From: Bradyrhizobium sp. Ec3.3
Lineage (GTDB): Bacteria; Pseudomonadota; Alphaproteobacteria; Rhizobiales; Xanthobacteraceae
DNA: 59,867 nucleotides
NCBI RefSeq assembly: GCF_000472925.1
Contig: NZ_AXAS01000052.1
Span: forward strand, 1-59,867
Direction: 5' to 3'
Part shown: piece after piece, positions 8,173 through 16,576 of the stretch
Layout: each line of letters begins with the position of its first letter
Position numbering within the stretch: position 1 is the stretch's first letter
The notes under the pieces: generated by a model
What the model saw: only the letters and a program-made list of their open reading frames with translations
What the model was told of the DNA's origin: nothing
The model's database searches: none
Translations under genes and position numbers: made by a program

Positions 8173-9015
8173 ATGCGCTTGCTGATCTCGATCGGGGCTG
8201 TGCTAGTGGCCGGCGTGCTTGCCGGAGGTGACGTTGCGAGCGTCGCTGCGCCAGGAACCAGGTATCAGCAGCAAGCTGCAGACAAGGACGCGCAAAGCGT
8301 CGATGTCGAACTGATCCTCGCGGTCGACGTCTCCTACTCGATGGATATGGACGAGCTCGCGATCCAGCGCGAGGGCTACGCCCAGGCGATACAATCCAAG
8401 GAATTCCTCCAGGCGCTGAAGGCGGGGCCCAACGGCCGGATCGCGGTGACCTATTTCGAATGGGCCGCTTCCAGCGACCAGAAGATCATCATTCCCTGGC
8501 GATTGATCGACGGGCCCGAGACGGCGGATGCGGTCGCCGCCGAAATTTTGAAGACGCCGATCCGGCGCGCCTCGCGCACCTCGATCTCCGGCGCGATCAA
8601 TTTCGCGATCCCGCTGTTCGACGAGGATCCCTATCGGGGCCTACGCCGCGTCATCGACATCTCGGGCGATGGTCCCAACAACAATGGCGGGCCGGTCACC
8701 GTGTCGCGCGATGCGGCGCTGGAGAAGGGCATCGTCATCAACGGCCTGCCGATCATGGTCAAAGAGCCGTCTTACTCGACTATGGATATCGACAATCTCG
8801 ACTATTACTACGAGGACTGCGTAATCGGCGGTCCCGGCTCGTTCGTGATCGCGATCAAGGATCGCGAGAAGTTCAAGGAGGCGATCCGCACAAAGCTACT
8901 GATGGAGGTCGCCGGCCGCACGCCCGAGCGTAAAGTCATGCACGTCGCCGACAAAGAGCCGCGGGTGAGCTGCCTGATCGGGGAAAAGATCTGGCAGGAT
9001 CGCTGGGGCAGGTAG
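8173..9015 (+). CDS. DUF1194 (von Willebrand A-like) secreted protein
   Basis: This 280-residue protein has an N-terminal signal peptide (RLLISIGAVLVAGVLAGG) and a vWA-like domain with the MIDAS-type motif DVSYSMDMDE, a later threonine/serine region (RASRTSISGAIN) and DISGDGPNNNGGPV. The DUF1194 family is widespread in alphaproteobacteria and its function is unknown; the MIDAS motif implies divalent metal-dependent binding in the periplasm. GGGAGGG precedes the ATG. It is convergent with the nucleotidyltransferase gene. Confidence 0.87.
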   Translation: MRLLISIGAVLVAGVLAGGDVASVAAPGTRYQQQAADKDAQSVDVELILAVDVSYSMDMDELAIQREGYAQAIQSKEFLQALKAGPNGRIAVTYFEWAASSDQKIIIPWRLIDGPETADAVAAEILKTPIRRASRTSISGAINFAIPLFDEDPYRGLRRVIDISGDGPNNNGGPVTVSRDAALEKGIVINGLPIMVKEPSYSTMDIDNLDYYYEDCVIGGPGSFVIAIKDREKFKEAIRTKLLMEVAGRTPERKVMHVADKEPRVSCLIGEKIWQDRWGR

Positions 9016-9039
9016 GCGAGAACCTGACGACCCTGCTCG

Positions 9040-9888
9040 TCAATGCGGTTCGAGTGTCGACAGCTCCCGCTCGATTGTGCGCAGGTTCGAAAGCGCCGTC
9101 CCGAACGCGTGGTTTCCGATGCGCCGCCAGATCGCCGAGGTCTGCTCCATCAGATCAGGAATTGTCAGCGGAAACTCTGCGGCCTGCTGCAACGCCGCCT
9201 TCTCGTTGATGAGATATTCCCCGTTGAGCGCAAACAGCACCTGCGCGACGCAGGTGAGCGCACGGTAGGCGCAGCCTGCGACATGGATCTGGTCCTCGTG
9301 CAGCACGGCAAGTTCGGCGTTCTCGATGCTGAACAGGATTTCCCACCGGAACCGCCGGATAAGCGCGTCACGTAGCGGCTTTGGATAGGGCAGTGCGATC
9401 GACTTCAGCTCCGCAATCACCGCGCGCTCGTCGCGCAGCGCCTGACAATAGGCGATCTCGCCCATCCAGATCGCCGAGCAGAACCCGTGCGGATGCCCGG
9501 GCTGATAGTCCATGCTGATCTGTCCCGCCCGGCAGGCCTGCATCGTGCGGCGGACCGCATCGATGTTACGGTAGAGCAGATCGACCTTCTGCCCTTCGAC
9601 CGTCAGCCAGGCGCCGCCGACGATCCACGGCCCCCATTCGCCGACCGTGGTGACCGTCGTCGCCTCAGGATCGTCGGCGAGCTGCCGCGCCGCCTGTTGC
9701 AGGCGATCGATGTCGAGGCTGCCGCTATCCGAGAAGTACAGCCCGATGTCGTAGTCGGAGTTTTCATGCGACGTCCCTCGCGCCCGCGAGCCGCCGAGCA
9801 CGATGGCCTCCACGCCTGCCACGTCGCCAAGCGTGGATACCACCCGCTCGATGAGCGGATCGCGCTGGATGTCGGTCTGCGCTGCCAT
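9040..9888 (-). CDS. Nucleotidyltransferase domain protein
   Basis: The protein has about 282 residues from the start at MAAQTDIQRD (9888). The nucleotidyltransferase superfamily motif GSRARGTSHENSDYDIGLYF is complete, including the GS and the DxD-type metal-binding pair. The rest is helical with no recognised domain. Members transfer nucleotides to antibiotics, RNAs or proteins; the target here is unknown. An upstream in-frame ATG at 9954 adds a proline-rich stretch and is less likely. Confidence 0.82.
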   Translation of the reverse strand: MAAQTDIQRDPLIERVVSTLGDVAGVEAIVLGGSRARGTSHENSDYDIGLYFSDSGSLDIDRLQQAARQLADDPEATTVTTVGEWGPWIVGGAWLTVEGQKVDLLYRNIDAVRRTMQACRAGQISMDYQPGHPHGFCSAIWMGEIAYCQALRDERAVIAELKSIALPYPKPLRDALIRRFRWEILFSIENAELAVLHEDQIHVAGCAYRALTCVAQVLFALNGEYLINEKAALQQAAEFPLTIPDLMEQTSAIWRRIGNHAFGTALSNLRTIERELSTLEPH

Positions 9889-10195
9889 CTGGTGAAACCC
9901 GCCGAAGCCCGCGCGGCTTGCGCCCGGTGGCGGATATGGTCCTGATTGTGGCAATGGTCAACTCCCTGCTGCCGCCGTCCGTCAGTCGCGCGGCGCAGGC
10001 AAAGACCGCAACTTGTTGGCCGTTCGGTGGACGTTCGCGATGCGGGTTCCTGCCGCGAGCCGTCAAAATGCCTTTCAATCTGTGGTTTAGATCACGCCCG
10101 GGCGCCGTGAAGGCGTATCTACTGTCCCTGTCATTCCGGTCGAGAGAACGTCACGCGACATGCACGATCTCGATGTTCACAGGAGGATCGCCGTC

Positions 10196-10873
10196 ATGAC
10201 CCATCGCAGAAAACCTCCGGGTGCAATTCGTCACTATGGTGTCCTGGTAGGAACCGTCGTCGATGGCCTGCAAAGCTCGGACGGCTCATCGCCGCACTAC
10301 GAGATTCACGTGGGTGGCGCCGGGGACTACCGGATCGCGGTCAACGTCCAGTCCGTCGATGACAGTGAGGTGCTGGCCTATTTCGACGCCGACTTCGCGA
10401 GGTCGGGAACTCTGGATCTGAAGCCGTATCTGCAAGGCAACCGCGGCTTCCGGCGGCTCGAGACTGGTCCGTCAGGCTCGGGCGGGCTTGATTATCTCCG
10501 CGACAAGCTCTTCCCGGTCGATGCGATGCAGCCGATCCCGGCGACGGGCCGCGGCGTGTCGCTGAAGAACCTGCTCAACGCCAACATCAAGCGGGCGAAG
10601 GCGGACCGTCACGCCATGGTGGTCGCGTTCGGCGAATATTTTGAAGACCACGGTCAGACCGACAAGTATTTCCACTTCCGGCCCGAGCGCGGGATTCACG
10701 ACATCCACATGATGCAGGGCAATCGCGGGCAGTTCGCGAGCGACAACCGCACCCATGGCGATGGCGCGCTGTTCATTTCGTTCGACAAGGGGCAGGAGAT
10801 CGTCGCGCTGTTCGTGCGCTTCCAGACGCAATCGCTCCACACCGATGATCGCACCGGCGCGCCGCTCGACTAG
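10196..10873 (+). CDS. DUF2278 family protein
   Basis: This protein of about 225 residues matches the DUF2278 (YukJ-like) family: IRHYGVLVGTVVDG at the start, then HYEIHVGGAGDYRIAVNVQS, LDYLRDKLF, and the C-terminal metal-site-like PERGIHDIHMMQGN with DGALFISF. The ATG at 10196 has AGGAGG upstream, which decides against the earlier ATG at 10160. Function is unknown. It is preceded by about 300 bp of non-coding sequence in which I recognise nothing. Confidence 0.87.
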   Translation: MTHRRKPPGAIRHYGVLVGTVVDGLQSSDGSSPHYEIHVGGAGDYRIAVNVQSVDDSEVLAYFDADFARSGTLDLKPYLQGNRGFRRLETGPSGSGGLDYLRDKLFPVDAMQPIPATGRGVSLKNLLNANIKRAKADRHAMVVAFGEYFEDHGQTDKYFHFRPERGIHDIHMMQGNRGQFASDNRTHGDGALFISFDKGQEIVALFVRFQTQSLHTDDRTGAPLD

Positions 10874-10963
10874 CGCGGCGCGAGCTCGTCCTGAAGCCAT
10901 CGACGCGTCGAGCTTTGCAAGGGTCGGTTCGATGATGCGCAGGTGAGGCCGTCAATCGGCGGA

Positions 10964-11066
10964 ATGGCGAAAGCCAGACTCGCTGAAAGCGCCGATCTCG
11001 CCGGGCTGCTCGAACTCTTTCGTGTCTCGGAGGTCTGCGCCGCGGCCGCGCCGCAAGGGCTACGTC
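10964..11066 (+). pseudogene. Possible remnant of a GNAT acetyltransferase N-terminus
   Basis: The translation from ATG 10964 (MAKARLAESADLAGLLELF, then RVSEVCAAAAPQ) resembles the first strand and helix of a GNAT protein. After about 34 residues the frame changes to an arginine-rich sequence with no GNAT features, and the downstream methyltransferase gene ends at 11098. I read it as a truncated gene start. The short length limits confidence. Confidence 0.35.
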
Positions 11067-11097
11067 GCGCGCAGACCCGAGCCCGGCATGATCGACG

Positions 11098-12153
11098 TCA
11101 GATCCGCGCCTCCAGGATCAGGTTGAAGGGCGTCTCGGCGGCCCGACGGAAGCGGCTCAAGCCGCCCTCGCGCGCAACTTTGCGCAGTCTTGCCTCGCCG
11201 GCCTGAGCACCGAGGGCCATGCCGACCTCCTGATCGAGCGATGCCGGTGTGCAGATCATGGTCGATGCCGCGTAATAGACGCGCCCCACCGGGTTGAGGT
11301 TGTCTTCGAGGCGGTCATTGGCGAACGGCTCGACCAGCATGCAGGTGCCGTCTTTCGCCATGGATTCGCGCACGTGGCTGATCGCGCCGACGGGGTCGCC
11401 CATGTCGTGCAGGCAGTCGAAGAAGCAGACGAGATCATAGCCTTCGGCCGGATAGGTCTTGGCCGAGTGAACGGCGAAGCTGACGCGGTCGCCGAGCTTG
11501 GCTTCGGCGGCCGACCGGCGTGCGGTCTCGATCGAGCCTTCGTGATAGTCAAAACCGTAGAAGCGGGAGTTCGGGAAGGCTTCCGCCATCAGCCGTGTCG
11601 AGACGCCGTGCCCGCAGCCGACATCGGCGACCTTGGCGCCGCGCTTGAGCTTTTCCACCACGCCCTCGAGCGCGGGCAGCCACTCCTGCACCAGATGATG
11701 CTTGTAGCCGGTGCGGAAGAAGCGGGCGGTGCCGCAGAACAGGCACTCGCTGCGCCGGTTCCAGCCGACACCCTTGCCGGTCTTGAAGGCGTCCGTGACC
11801 TTCGGCTCGTCGAGGAACGCCGCGGCAATGACATTGCCCACCGCGCCGAGGAACACCGGGCTCTCCTCGTCGGCAAGCGCCATCGCCTGCTCTGGCAGCA
11901 TCGAGAACTTGCCCGACGCGGAATCGTATTCGACGTAACCCGACGCAGCCTGGCTCGCCAGCCACTCGCGGATGTAGCGCTCCTTCGTTCCGGTGGCGCT
12001 CGCGAGCTCGGCGGAGTTCATCGGTCCCTTGGCGAGGGCGCGGTAGAGGCCGAGCTTGTCGCCGAGCAGGACCAGCGATGCATTCATCGCCGCGCCGACC
12101 TCCGTGATCATCTTGCCCATAAAGGCATTCAACTTGTCGGAATTGACTTCCAT
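11098..12153 (-). CDS. Class I SAM-dependent methyltransferase with winged-helix N-terminus
   Basis: This 351-residue protein starts at ATG 12153, preceded by GGAGG. Residues 1-90 form a dimerisation/winged-helix part as in O-methyltransferases (LGLYRALAKGPMNSAELA, ERYIREWLASQAASGYV). The methyltransferase domain has VADVGCGHGVSTRLMAEAFP as motif I, FYGFDYHEGSIE, and DLVCFFDCLHDMGDP as motif IV. The family is close to the proteins annotated as methyltransferase-domain or S20-like; the substrate is unknown. It is monocistronic on the minus strand. Confidence 0.85.
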   Translation of the reverse strand: MEVNSDKLNAFMGKMITEVGAAMNASLVLLGDKLGLYRALAKGPMNSAELASATGTKERYIREWLASQAASGYVEYDSASGKFSMLPEQAMALADEESPVFLGAVGNVIAAAFLDEPKVTDAFKTGKGVGWNRRSECLFCGTARFFRTGYKHHLVQEWLPALEGVVEKLKRGAKVADVGCGHGVSTRLMAEAFPNSRFYGFDYHEGSIETARRSAAEAKLGDRVSFAVHSAKTYPAEGYDLVCFFDCLHDMGDPVGAISHVRESMAKDGTCMLVEPFANDRLEDNLNPVGRVYYAASTMICTPASLDQEVGMALGAQAGEARLRKVAREGGLSRFRRAAETPFNLILEARI

Positions 12154-12403
12154 GACGGCCTCCATGCGATGTGGGGCGTTACCAGCAGTTGCGCTTTGCC
12201 GGACTGCGCGCAAGCCATCGGCCGCTAGGAGAGGGACGCTCTCGAAAAACCGCGGGTCCTCTATGTGGGTCAATCCGGCGCGCTGCAGGTTCAACGTGTC
12301 GGCGCAAACCTCGTCGTGAGCTCGGCGGGAACCGGCTCTCGGAGAAGGTCCAGTCGCGCCGAGGGCGTGGCTGAGTGGAGTCCGGGCGTCTTGAATGGGT
12401 TGC

Positions 12404-12646
12404 CTATTTTGAGCGCGGCCTGCCGTCCGGCACCCGCCCCGCAATTACCAACCAACGATGCACGATCTCCCATTTGTCGCGTCCGCGTGGATTGAAATCC
12501 AGGAGGGGCGACTTGGCACTTTGAAGTTCGAGGAAGAATTCGAGAGTTTTTTTGCGCGTGGTTCGATAGCGCGGCAATCGTTGCCTCGCGATCCAACGAT
12601 CCCATTCTCGGACAATCAGGAATTGTCGTCTTGTCCATTGAGCCAT
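12404..12646 (-). CDS. Small conserved hypothetical protein
   Basis: This 80-residue protein (AQWTRRQFLIVREWDRWI, EFFLELQ and SPLLDFNPRGRDKWEIVHRW) has a composition and aromatic pattern unlike a shadow ORF and resembles small proteins I remember from Bradyrhizobium. No domain is recognised. Its 5' end overlaps the 3' end of the next upstream ORF by about 30 bp, suggesting translational coupling. Confidence 0.5.
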   Translation of the reverse strand: MAQWTRRQFLIVREWDRWIARQRLPRYRTTRKKTLEFFLELQSAKSPLLDFNPRGRDKWEIVHRWLVIAGRVPDGRPRSK

Positions 12647-12909
12647 CGCAGCCCGCTTGCGTCCGGACCAAGGTCGCGCTGGAGGTCAGATGACGGAAGC
12701 GGCAGGCGGTCGAGCCTTGGTTCAATGGGCTGTGTCTGCTGTCGAGTGCTCAACTGAGAGGGGCCAGCGACTGCATCGTCTCGTAAAGCCTTGAACACTT
12801 GGGCGGCCAGTTCGCTTAGCTTGGTCAGGCTTCTTTCGATGTCGCTGGGCATCCGAGCGAGTTCACGAGATCTCTGATATTTGCTGAACTGAATAATCTG
12901 AGCCGACAT
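12616..12909 (-). CDS. Small hypothetical protein
   Basis: This 97-residue ORF begins MSAQIIQFSKYQRSRELAR, an N-terminus seen in small Bradyrhizobium proteins of unknown function. It contains a predicted helix (IERSLTKLSELAAQVFKAL). The C-terminal third is low in structure. It overlaps the downstream 80-residue ORF. The call rests on plausibility of composition and context. Confidence 0.45.
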   Translation of the reverse strand: MSAQIIQFSKYQRSRELARMPSDIERSLTKLSELAAQVFKALRDDAVAGPSQLSTRQQTQPIEPRLDRLPLPSSDLQRDLGPDASGLRWLNGQDDNS

Positions 12910-13395
12910 GGCAATGCTCCGGCGGTATGTTTTGCCAGAGTAGTCGCTGGTAGGCGGATTTTCCTATCTGCCAATTCAGGTGGCAGGCGCATTCTTTTGG
13001 GTGGCAATCACACGTGCCATCGACGAGCGCTGCCGTTCACCTTGGCGGGACGTTTCGCCTCGAATTTGGGGAAGCTGACGACAAAGCCGACCTCGCCGCC
13101 GGGCGATCAATCGGCCGGGGTCATATACGGGCCATAAAGTACGTCTCGCCGTCGCCTGTATGTCTTCGAGATAGCCCGCATCGCGACGATGCAAATTACA
13201 GAACAAGCGATTTCAATGATCACTTGAGTCGTTCCGTATTAAAAAGAACAGGTAATAATTGCGGACATTAGCAGATTCTGGACTGGCTGGGCCGGCAGAT
13301 CGGCCAGTTTCAAAGCCAGGCACTTATCTTTTCCGAGCGTGCGACATTTTTGTCACCAATCGCGGGAGAAGCAGCGACCACGCAGGCCTCGGGCC
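12910..13395. other. Intergenic region, no gene recognised
   Basis: About 490 bp between two minus-strand genes. All ORFs here are short and unlike real proteins. The stretch 13180-13280 is less GC-rich than its surroundings and may contain the promoter of the small-protein pair, but I cannot name a motif. Confidence 0.5.
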
Positions 13396-14307
13396 TCAAG
13401 ACAAGCCGGCTACCAGCGGGCGTTGCAGGTGTTTTGCCATCAGCTCCGCCGCCTCGGCGTAGCGCCGCGCTTCCAGGAGGTCGAGCAGGCGCAGATGCTC
13501 ACGCACGTGCCGGCGCATGCCGTCACGGTCGGCGAAACTGCGATAGGCGAACAGGCGCCTGATCGAGTTCACCCGCTTGAGCGCTTCCACGAAGAACGGA
13601 TTGCCCGCCCCGCGGATGATCTCTTCATGAAACTCGCAGCCGGAGTGATAGATCTCTCCGATCGTCATCTTCTCGAGTTCGCCTTCCAGGACGCGCAGCT
13701 GGCGCTCGCGCAAACGTGCGATCACCTCCTGCGACAGCATGAAATCGGGCTGCGCGATCGCCGCCGGCTCGATCACCGCGCGAAACGCCATCGCCTTGGC
13801 CTGCGCTTCGGGGCTGGAGACCGTTTCCCCAAAGCGCCAGCCATAGCCCGGCAGGCGCGCGATCCAGCCCTCGGCAGCGATCCGGTCGAGCAGCCGCTGC
13901 AGCTCGGCTCGGCTCAGATCATAGCGGCGCATCAGCTCCGCCTCGGTGACATCGGCCGGCAGCCGGCTCGCGAGCACGTCGCCCGCGATTGTCGCGTAGA
14001 CCTGCTCGCTGCGCCCGACGGCCGCGAGCGCCGGTTGGGCCGCGCCGCTGCTCGGATTCTTCGCCAGCACGAAGCCGCGATGCGGCTCGCCGCGCGCAAG
14101 CCCTGCCGCCTCCAGAGCCTTCAGGCCGAGCCGGATCGGCGCGCGTGAAAGGTCCAGCGCATCCGCAAGTCTTTGTTCGATCAAGCGATCGCCGGCCTTC
14201 ATGCCTTCGCGGCGGGCGAGCGCCATGATCAGGCCGGCGAGATGCTCGGCACGCTCGGAACCGCCGTTTTTGGCGGCGCGCAGTCGGGAACTGTCGGACG
14301 CGGTCAT
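13396..14307 (-). CDS. GntR family regulator with FCD domain and a second winged helix
   Basis: This 303-residue protein starts at ATG 14307. Residues 18-85 form a GntR winged helix (GDRLIEQRLADALDLSRAP). Residues 100-160 look like a second winged helix (EQVYATIAGDVLASRLPADV, AELMRRYDLSRAELQRLL, EGWIARLPGYGW), which is unusual. The C-terminal FCD ligand-binding domain includes FHEEIIRGAGNPFFVEAL and EHLRLLDLLEARR. It is divergent from the HMGL/CoA-transferase/ABC operon and very probably controls it, with an organic acid or its CoA thioester as likely effector. Confidence 0.88.
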   Translation of the reverse strand: MTASDSSRLRAAKNGGSERAEHLAGLIMALARREGMKAGDRLIEQRLADALDLSRAPIRLGLKALEAAGLARGEPHRGFVLAKNPSSGAAQPALAAVGRSEQVYATIAGDVLASRLPADVTEAELMRRYDLSRAELQRLLDRIAAEGWIARLPGYGWRFGETVSSPEAQAKAMAFRAVIEPAAIAQPDFMLSQEVIARLRERQLRVLEGELEKMTIGEIYHSGCEFHEEIIRGAGNPFFVEALKRVNSIRRLFAYRSFADRDGMRRHVREHLRLLDLLEARRYAEAAELMAKHLQRPLVAGLS

Positions 14308-14331
14308 TGCAGTGCACGCAAAGTTTAGGGC

Positions 14332-14371
14332 TTGACAGACTGTCCCATGGATTGTTCTTTTATGCAACAAT
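14332..14371 (+). promoter_or_regulatory. Promoter and candidate GntR operator for the HMGL operon
   Basis: TTGACA at 14332-14337 fits a -35 box. An inverted repeat ATTGTT-N9-AACAAT spans 14351-14371, where the -10 region would lie, followed by an AT-rich stretch. Position between divergent gntR and HMGL genes and its overlap with the core promoter fit repression by the GntR protein. The exact -10 hexamer is unclear. Confidence 0.55.
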
Positions 14372-14392
14372 ATACAATCAAGGGAGAGCCCG

Positions 14393-15328
14393 ATGGCGCG
14401 CGCGCCGGATGTCCATATTTGCGAGGTCGCTCCCCGCGATGGTCTCCAAAATCTGGATGTGTTCGTTCCCACCGAAGCCAAATGCGCGCTGATCGATACG
14501 ATCGCTGCCGCCGGCGTGCGCGAGATCGATGCCGGATCCTTCGTCCCGCCAAAGGTCGTGCCGCAATTCGCCGACGTCGATGCGGTGATGGCGCATGCAC
14601 TCACGCACAAGACGGCAACCATCGGCGCGCTGGTGCCGAACCCGAAGGGCGCCGAGCGCGCCATCGCCGCCGGCGTCAACGCCGTCTATTTCGTCATCTC
14701 GGCAAGCGAGACGCACAACCGCGCCAATGTGCGGCGCTCGGTCGAAGAGCAGCTCGAGGGATTTCGCGCGGTCCGCGCCGCGATCGACGCCCGTCCGTTG
14801 GACCAGCGGCCGCAACTGATGGGCGCGATCTCCACCTCCTTCGGTTGCTCACTGGAAGGCGAGGTCAGCGAAGCGGCCGTGTGCCGGCTTGCGCGCGCCT
14901 TTGCCGAGGGTCGCGCCGACGAGATCGGGCTTGCCGACACTGTCGGCTATGCCACCCCGAAACTGATCGGGCAGATTGTCGAGGCTGTCAGGCGCGAGGT
15001 CGGATCGCAGATGACGCTGCGGCTGCATCTGCACGACACGCTCGGCGCGGGCCTCGCAAATGCCGTCGCTGGCCTTGAGGCAGGCATCCGCCGTTTCGAT
15101 GCGGCGGTCTCCGGACTCGGCGGCTGCCCCTTTGCCCCGGGTGCGCGCGGCAACATCGTCACCGAGGATCTCGTGTTCATGCTGGAGCGGATGGGCCTGT
15201 CCACCGGCATTGATCTCGATCGCCTGATGCAAACCCGCGAGATTCTCGCCCGTCACATCCCGGCAAAACATCTGACGGGGCATCTGCACGAGGCGGGCAT
15301 CCCCAAGGTGCTGCGGAGGGCGGCATGA
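14393..15328 (+). CDS. Hydroxymethylglutaryl-CoA lyase-like enzyme
   Basis: This 311-residue DRE-TIM metallolyase has EVAPRDGLQN near the N-terminus (the RDGLQ motif with the catalytic Arg-Asp), DAGSFVPPKVVPQFAD, GLADTVGYATPK, LHLHDTLGAG (metal-binding HxH) and GLGGCPFAPGARGN with the catalytic cysteine of the flexible loop. The family cleaves 3-hydroxy-3-methylglutaryl-CoA or related 3-hydroxy-acyl-CoAs to acetyl-CoA plus a keto acid. GGGAGAG precedes the ATG. It overlaps the CoA-transferase gene by 4 bp, so a product of that enzyme is its likely substrate. Confidence 0.92.
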   Translation: MARAPDVHICEVAPRDGLQNLDVFVPTEAKCALIDTIAAAGVREIDAGSFVPPKVVPQFADVDAVMAHALTHKTATIGALVPNPKGAERAIAAGVNAVYFVISASETHNRANVRRSVEEQLEGFRAVRAAIDARPLDQRPQLMGAISTSFGCSLEGEVSEAAVCRLARAFAEGRADEIGLADTVGYATPKLIGQIVEAVRREVGSQMTLRLHLHDTLGAGLANAVAGLEAGIRRFDAAVSGLGGCPFAPGARGNIVTEDLVFMLERMGLSTGIDLDRLMQTREILARHIPAKHLTGHLHEAGIPKVLRRAA

Positions 15329-16539
15329 CGGCTTCCATGCGCGAGACCGCATCGGAGCTTCGTCCGCTGGCCGGCCTTCGCGTCATCGAGTTCAGCCAGA
15401 TGGTGATGGGACCGAGCTGCGGGCTGATCCTCGCCGATCTCGGCGCGGACGTGATCAAGGTCGAGCCGCCCAAAGGCGACCGCACCCGCTATTTCAAGGG
15501 CCCTGCCGCCGGCTTCTTCGCCACCTACAGCCGCAACAAGCGCAGCATCGCGCTGGATACGTCGACCGCGGAAGGCCAGAACATCGCACGAAGGTTGATC
15601 GAGAGCAGCGACGTCCTCATCGAGAATTTCCGGCCGGGTCTGTTGAAGCGCGTCGGCCTCGACTACGAGACGGTGGTGGCCTTCGCGCCACGCCTGATCT
15701 ATTGCTCGCTCAAAGGATATCTTCCCGGCCCTTACGAAAATCGCCTCGCGCTCGACGAGGTCGTGCAGATGATGGGCGGCCTCGCCTACATGACCGGACT
15801 GCCGGACCGGCCGATGCGCGCCGGCGCCTCGGTCAACGACATCATGGGCGGCATGTTCGGCGTGATCGCAATCCAGGCTGCGCTCGCCGAGCGGCAGCGC
15901 ACCGGCCGCGGTCGTTATATCCAGAGCGCACTGTACGAGAACAACGTGTTCCTGATGGCGCAGGCCATGATGTGCGAGGTGGTCAGCGGCCAGCCGTCGA
16001 TCCCCTATTCGATCAAGGACAGCCCCTGGCCGGTCTACGACCTCTTCGACACCAGAGACGGCTCAAAGCTGTTCGTCACCATCGTCGGTGAAGAGCAATG
16101 GGAGGCGTTCTGCCGCGCCTTCGATCGCGAAGCCTGGCTTACCGATCCGCGCTTTGCGACGAGCAACGACCGCGTCGACCATCGCGGCTGGCTGATCCCC
16201 GAAATCGCTGACATCTTCAAGCAATGGGACAAGGCCGATCTCGCCGCACGCCTTGAGCAGCTCGATCTGCCCTACGCGCCGGTGAACAAACCCGGCGATC
16301 TCTTCGATGACCCGCATCTCAACCAGTCGGGTGGGCTGACCGACATTCGCCTGCCTGACGGCGGCGAGGCGAGAACGCCGCTGTTGCCGATCTCCATGGA
16401 CGGCCGCCGCCTGCCCAACCGCTACGATCCGCCGCAGATCGGCGAGCAGACGAGCGAGATCCTGAGCGAGATCGGCCTTTCCCAGAACGAGATCGAAGCG
16501 CTGCGACAAGCCGGAACAATCAGGGTCGCGCCGTCCTGA
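15325..16539 (+). CDS. Class III (CaiB/BaiF) CoA-transferase
   Basis: This 404-residue protein shows the family III CoA-transferase start LRVIEFSQMVMGPSCGLILADLGADVIKVEPPKGD, the NKRSIALD segment, VLIENFRPGLLKRVGLDYE, and an aspartate in the LALDEVVQMMGGLAYMTG region that corresponds to the catalytic nucleophile. It moves CoA between acyl groups and would activate the imported organic acid for cleavage by the lyase encoded just upstream (ATGA overlap). Confidence 0.92.
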   Translation: MTASMRETASELRPLAGLRVIEFSQMVMGPSCGLILADLGADVIKVEPPKGDRTRYFKGPAAGFFATYSRNKRSIALDTSTAEGQNIARRLIESSDVLIENFRPGLLKRVGLDYETVVAFAPRLIYCSLKGYLPGPYENRLALDEVVQMMGGLAYMTGLPDRPMRAGASVNDIMGGMFGVIAIQAALAERQRTGRGRYIQSALYENNVFLMAQAMMCEVVSGQPSIPYSIKDSPWPVYDLFDTRDGSKLFVTIVGEEQWEAFCRAFDREAWLTDPRFATSNDRVDHRGWLIPEIADIFKQWDKADLAARLEQLDLPYAPVNKPGDLFDDPHLNQSGGLTDIRLPDGGEARTPLLPISMDGRRLPNRYDPPQIGEQTSEILSEIGLSQNEIEALRQAGTIRVAPS

Positions 16540-16576
16540 TGCTTGCGCGATCAAGACAGAAGACAGGGAGGAGCAC

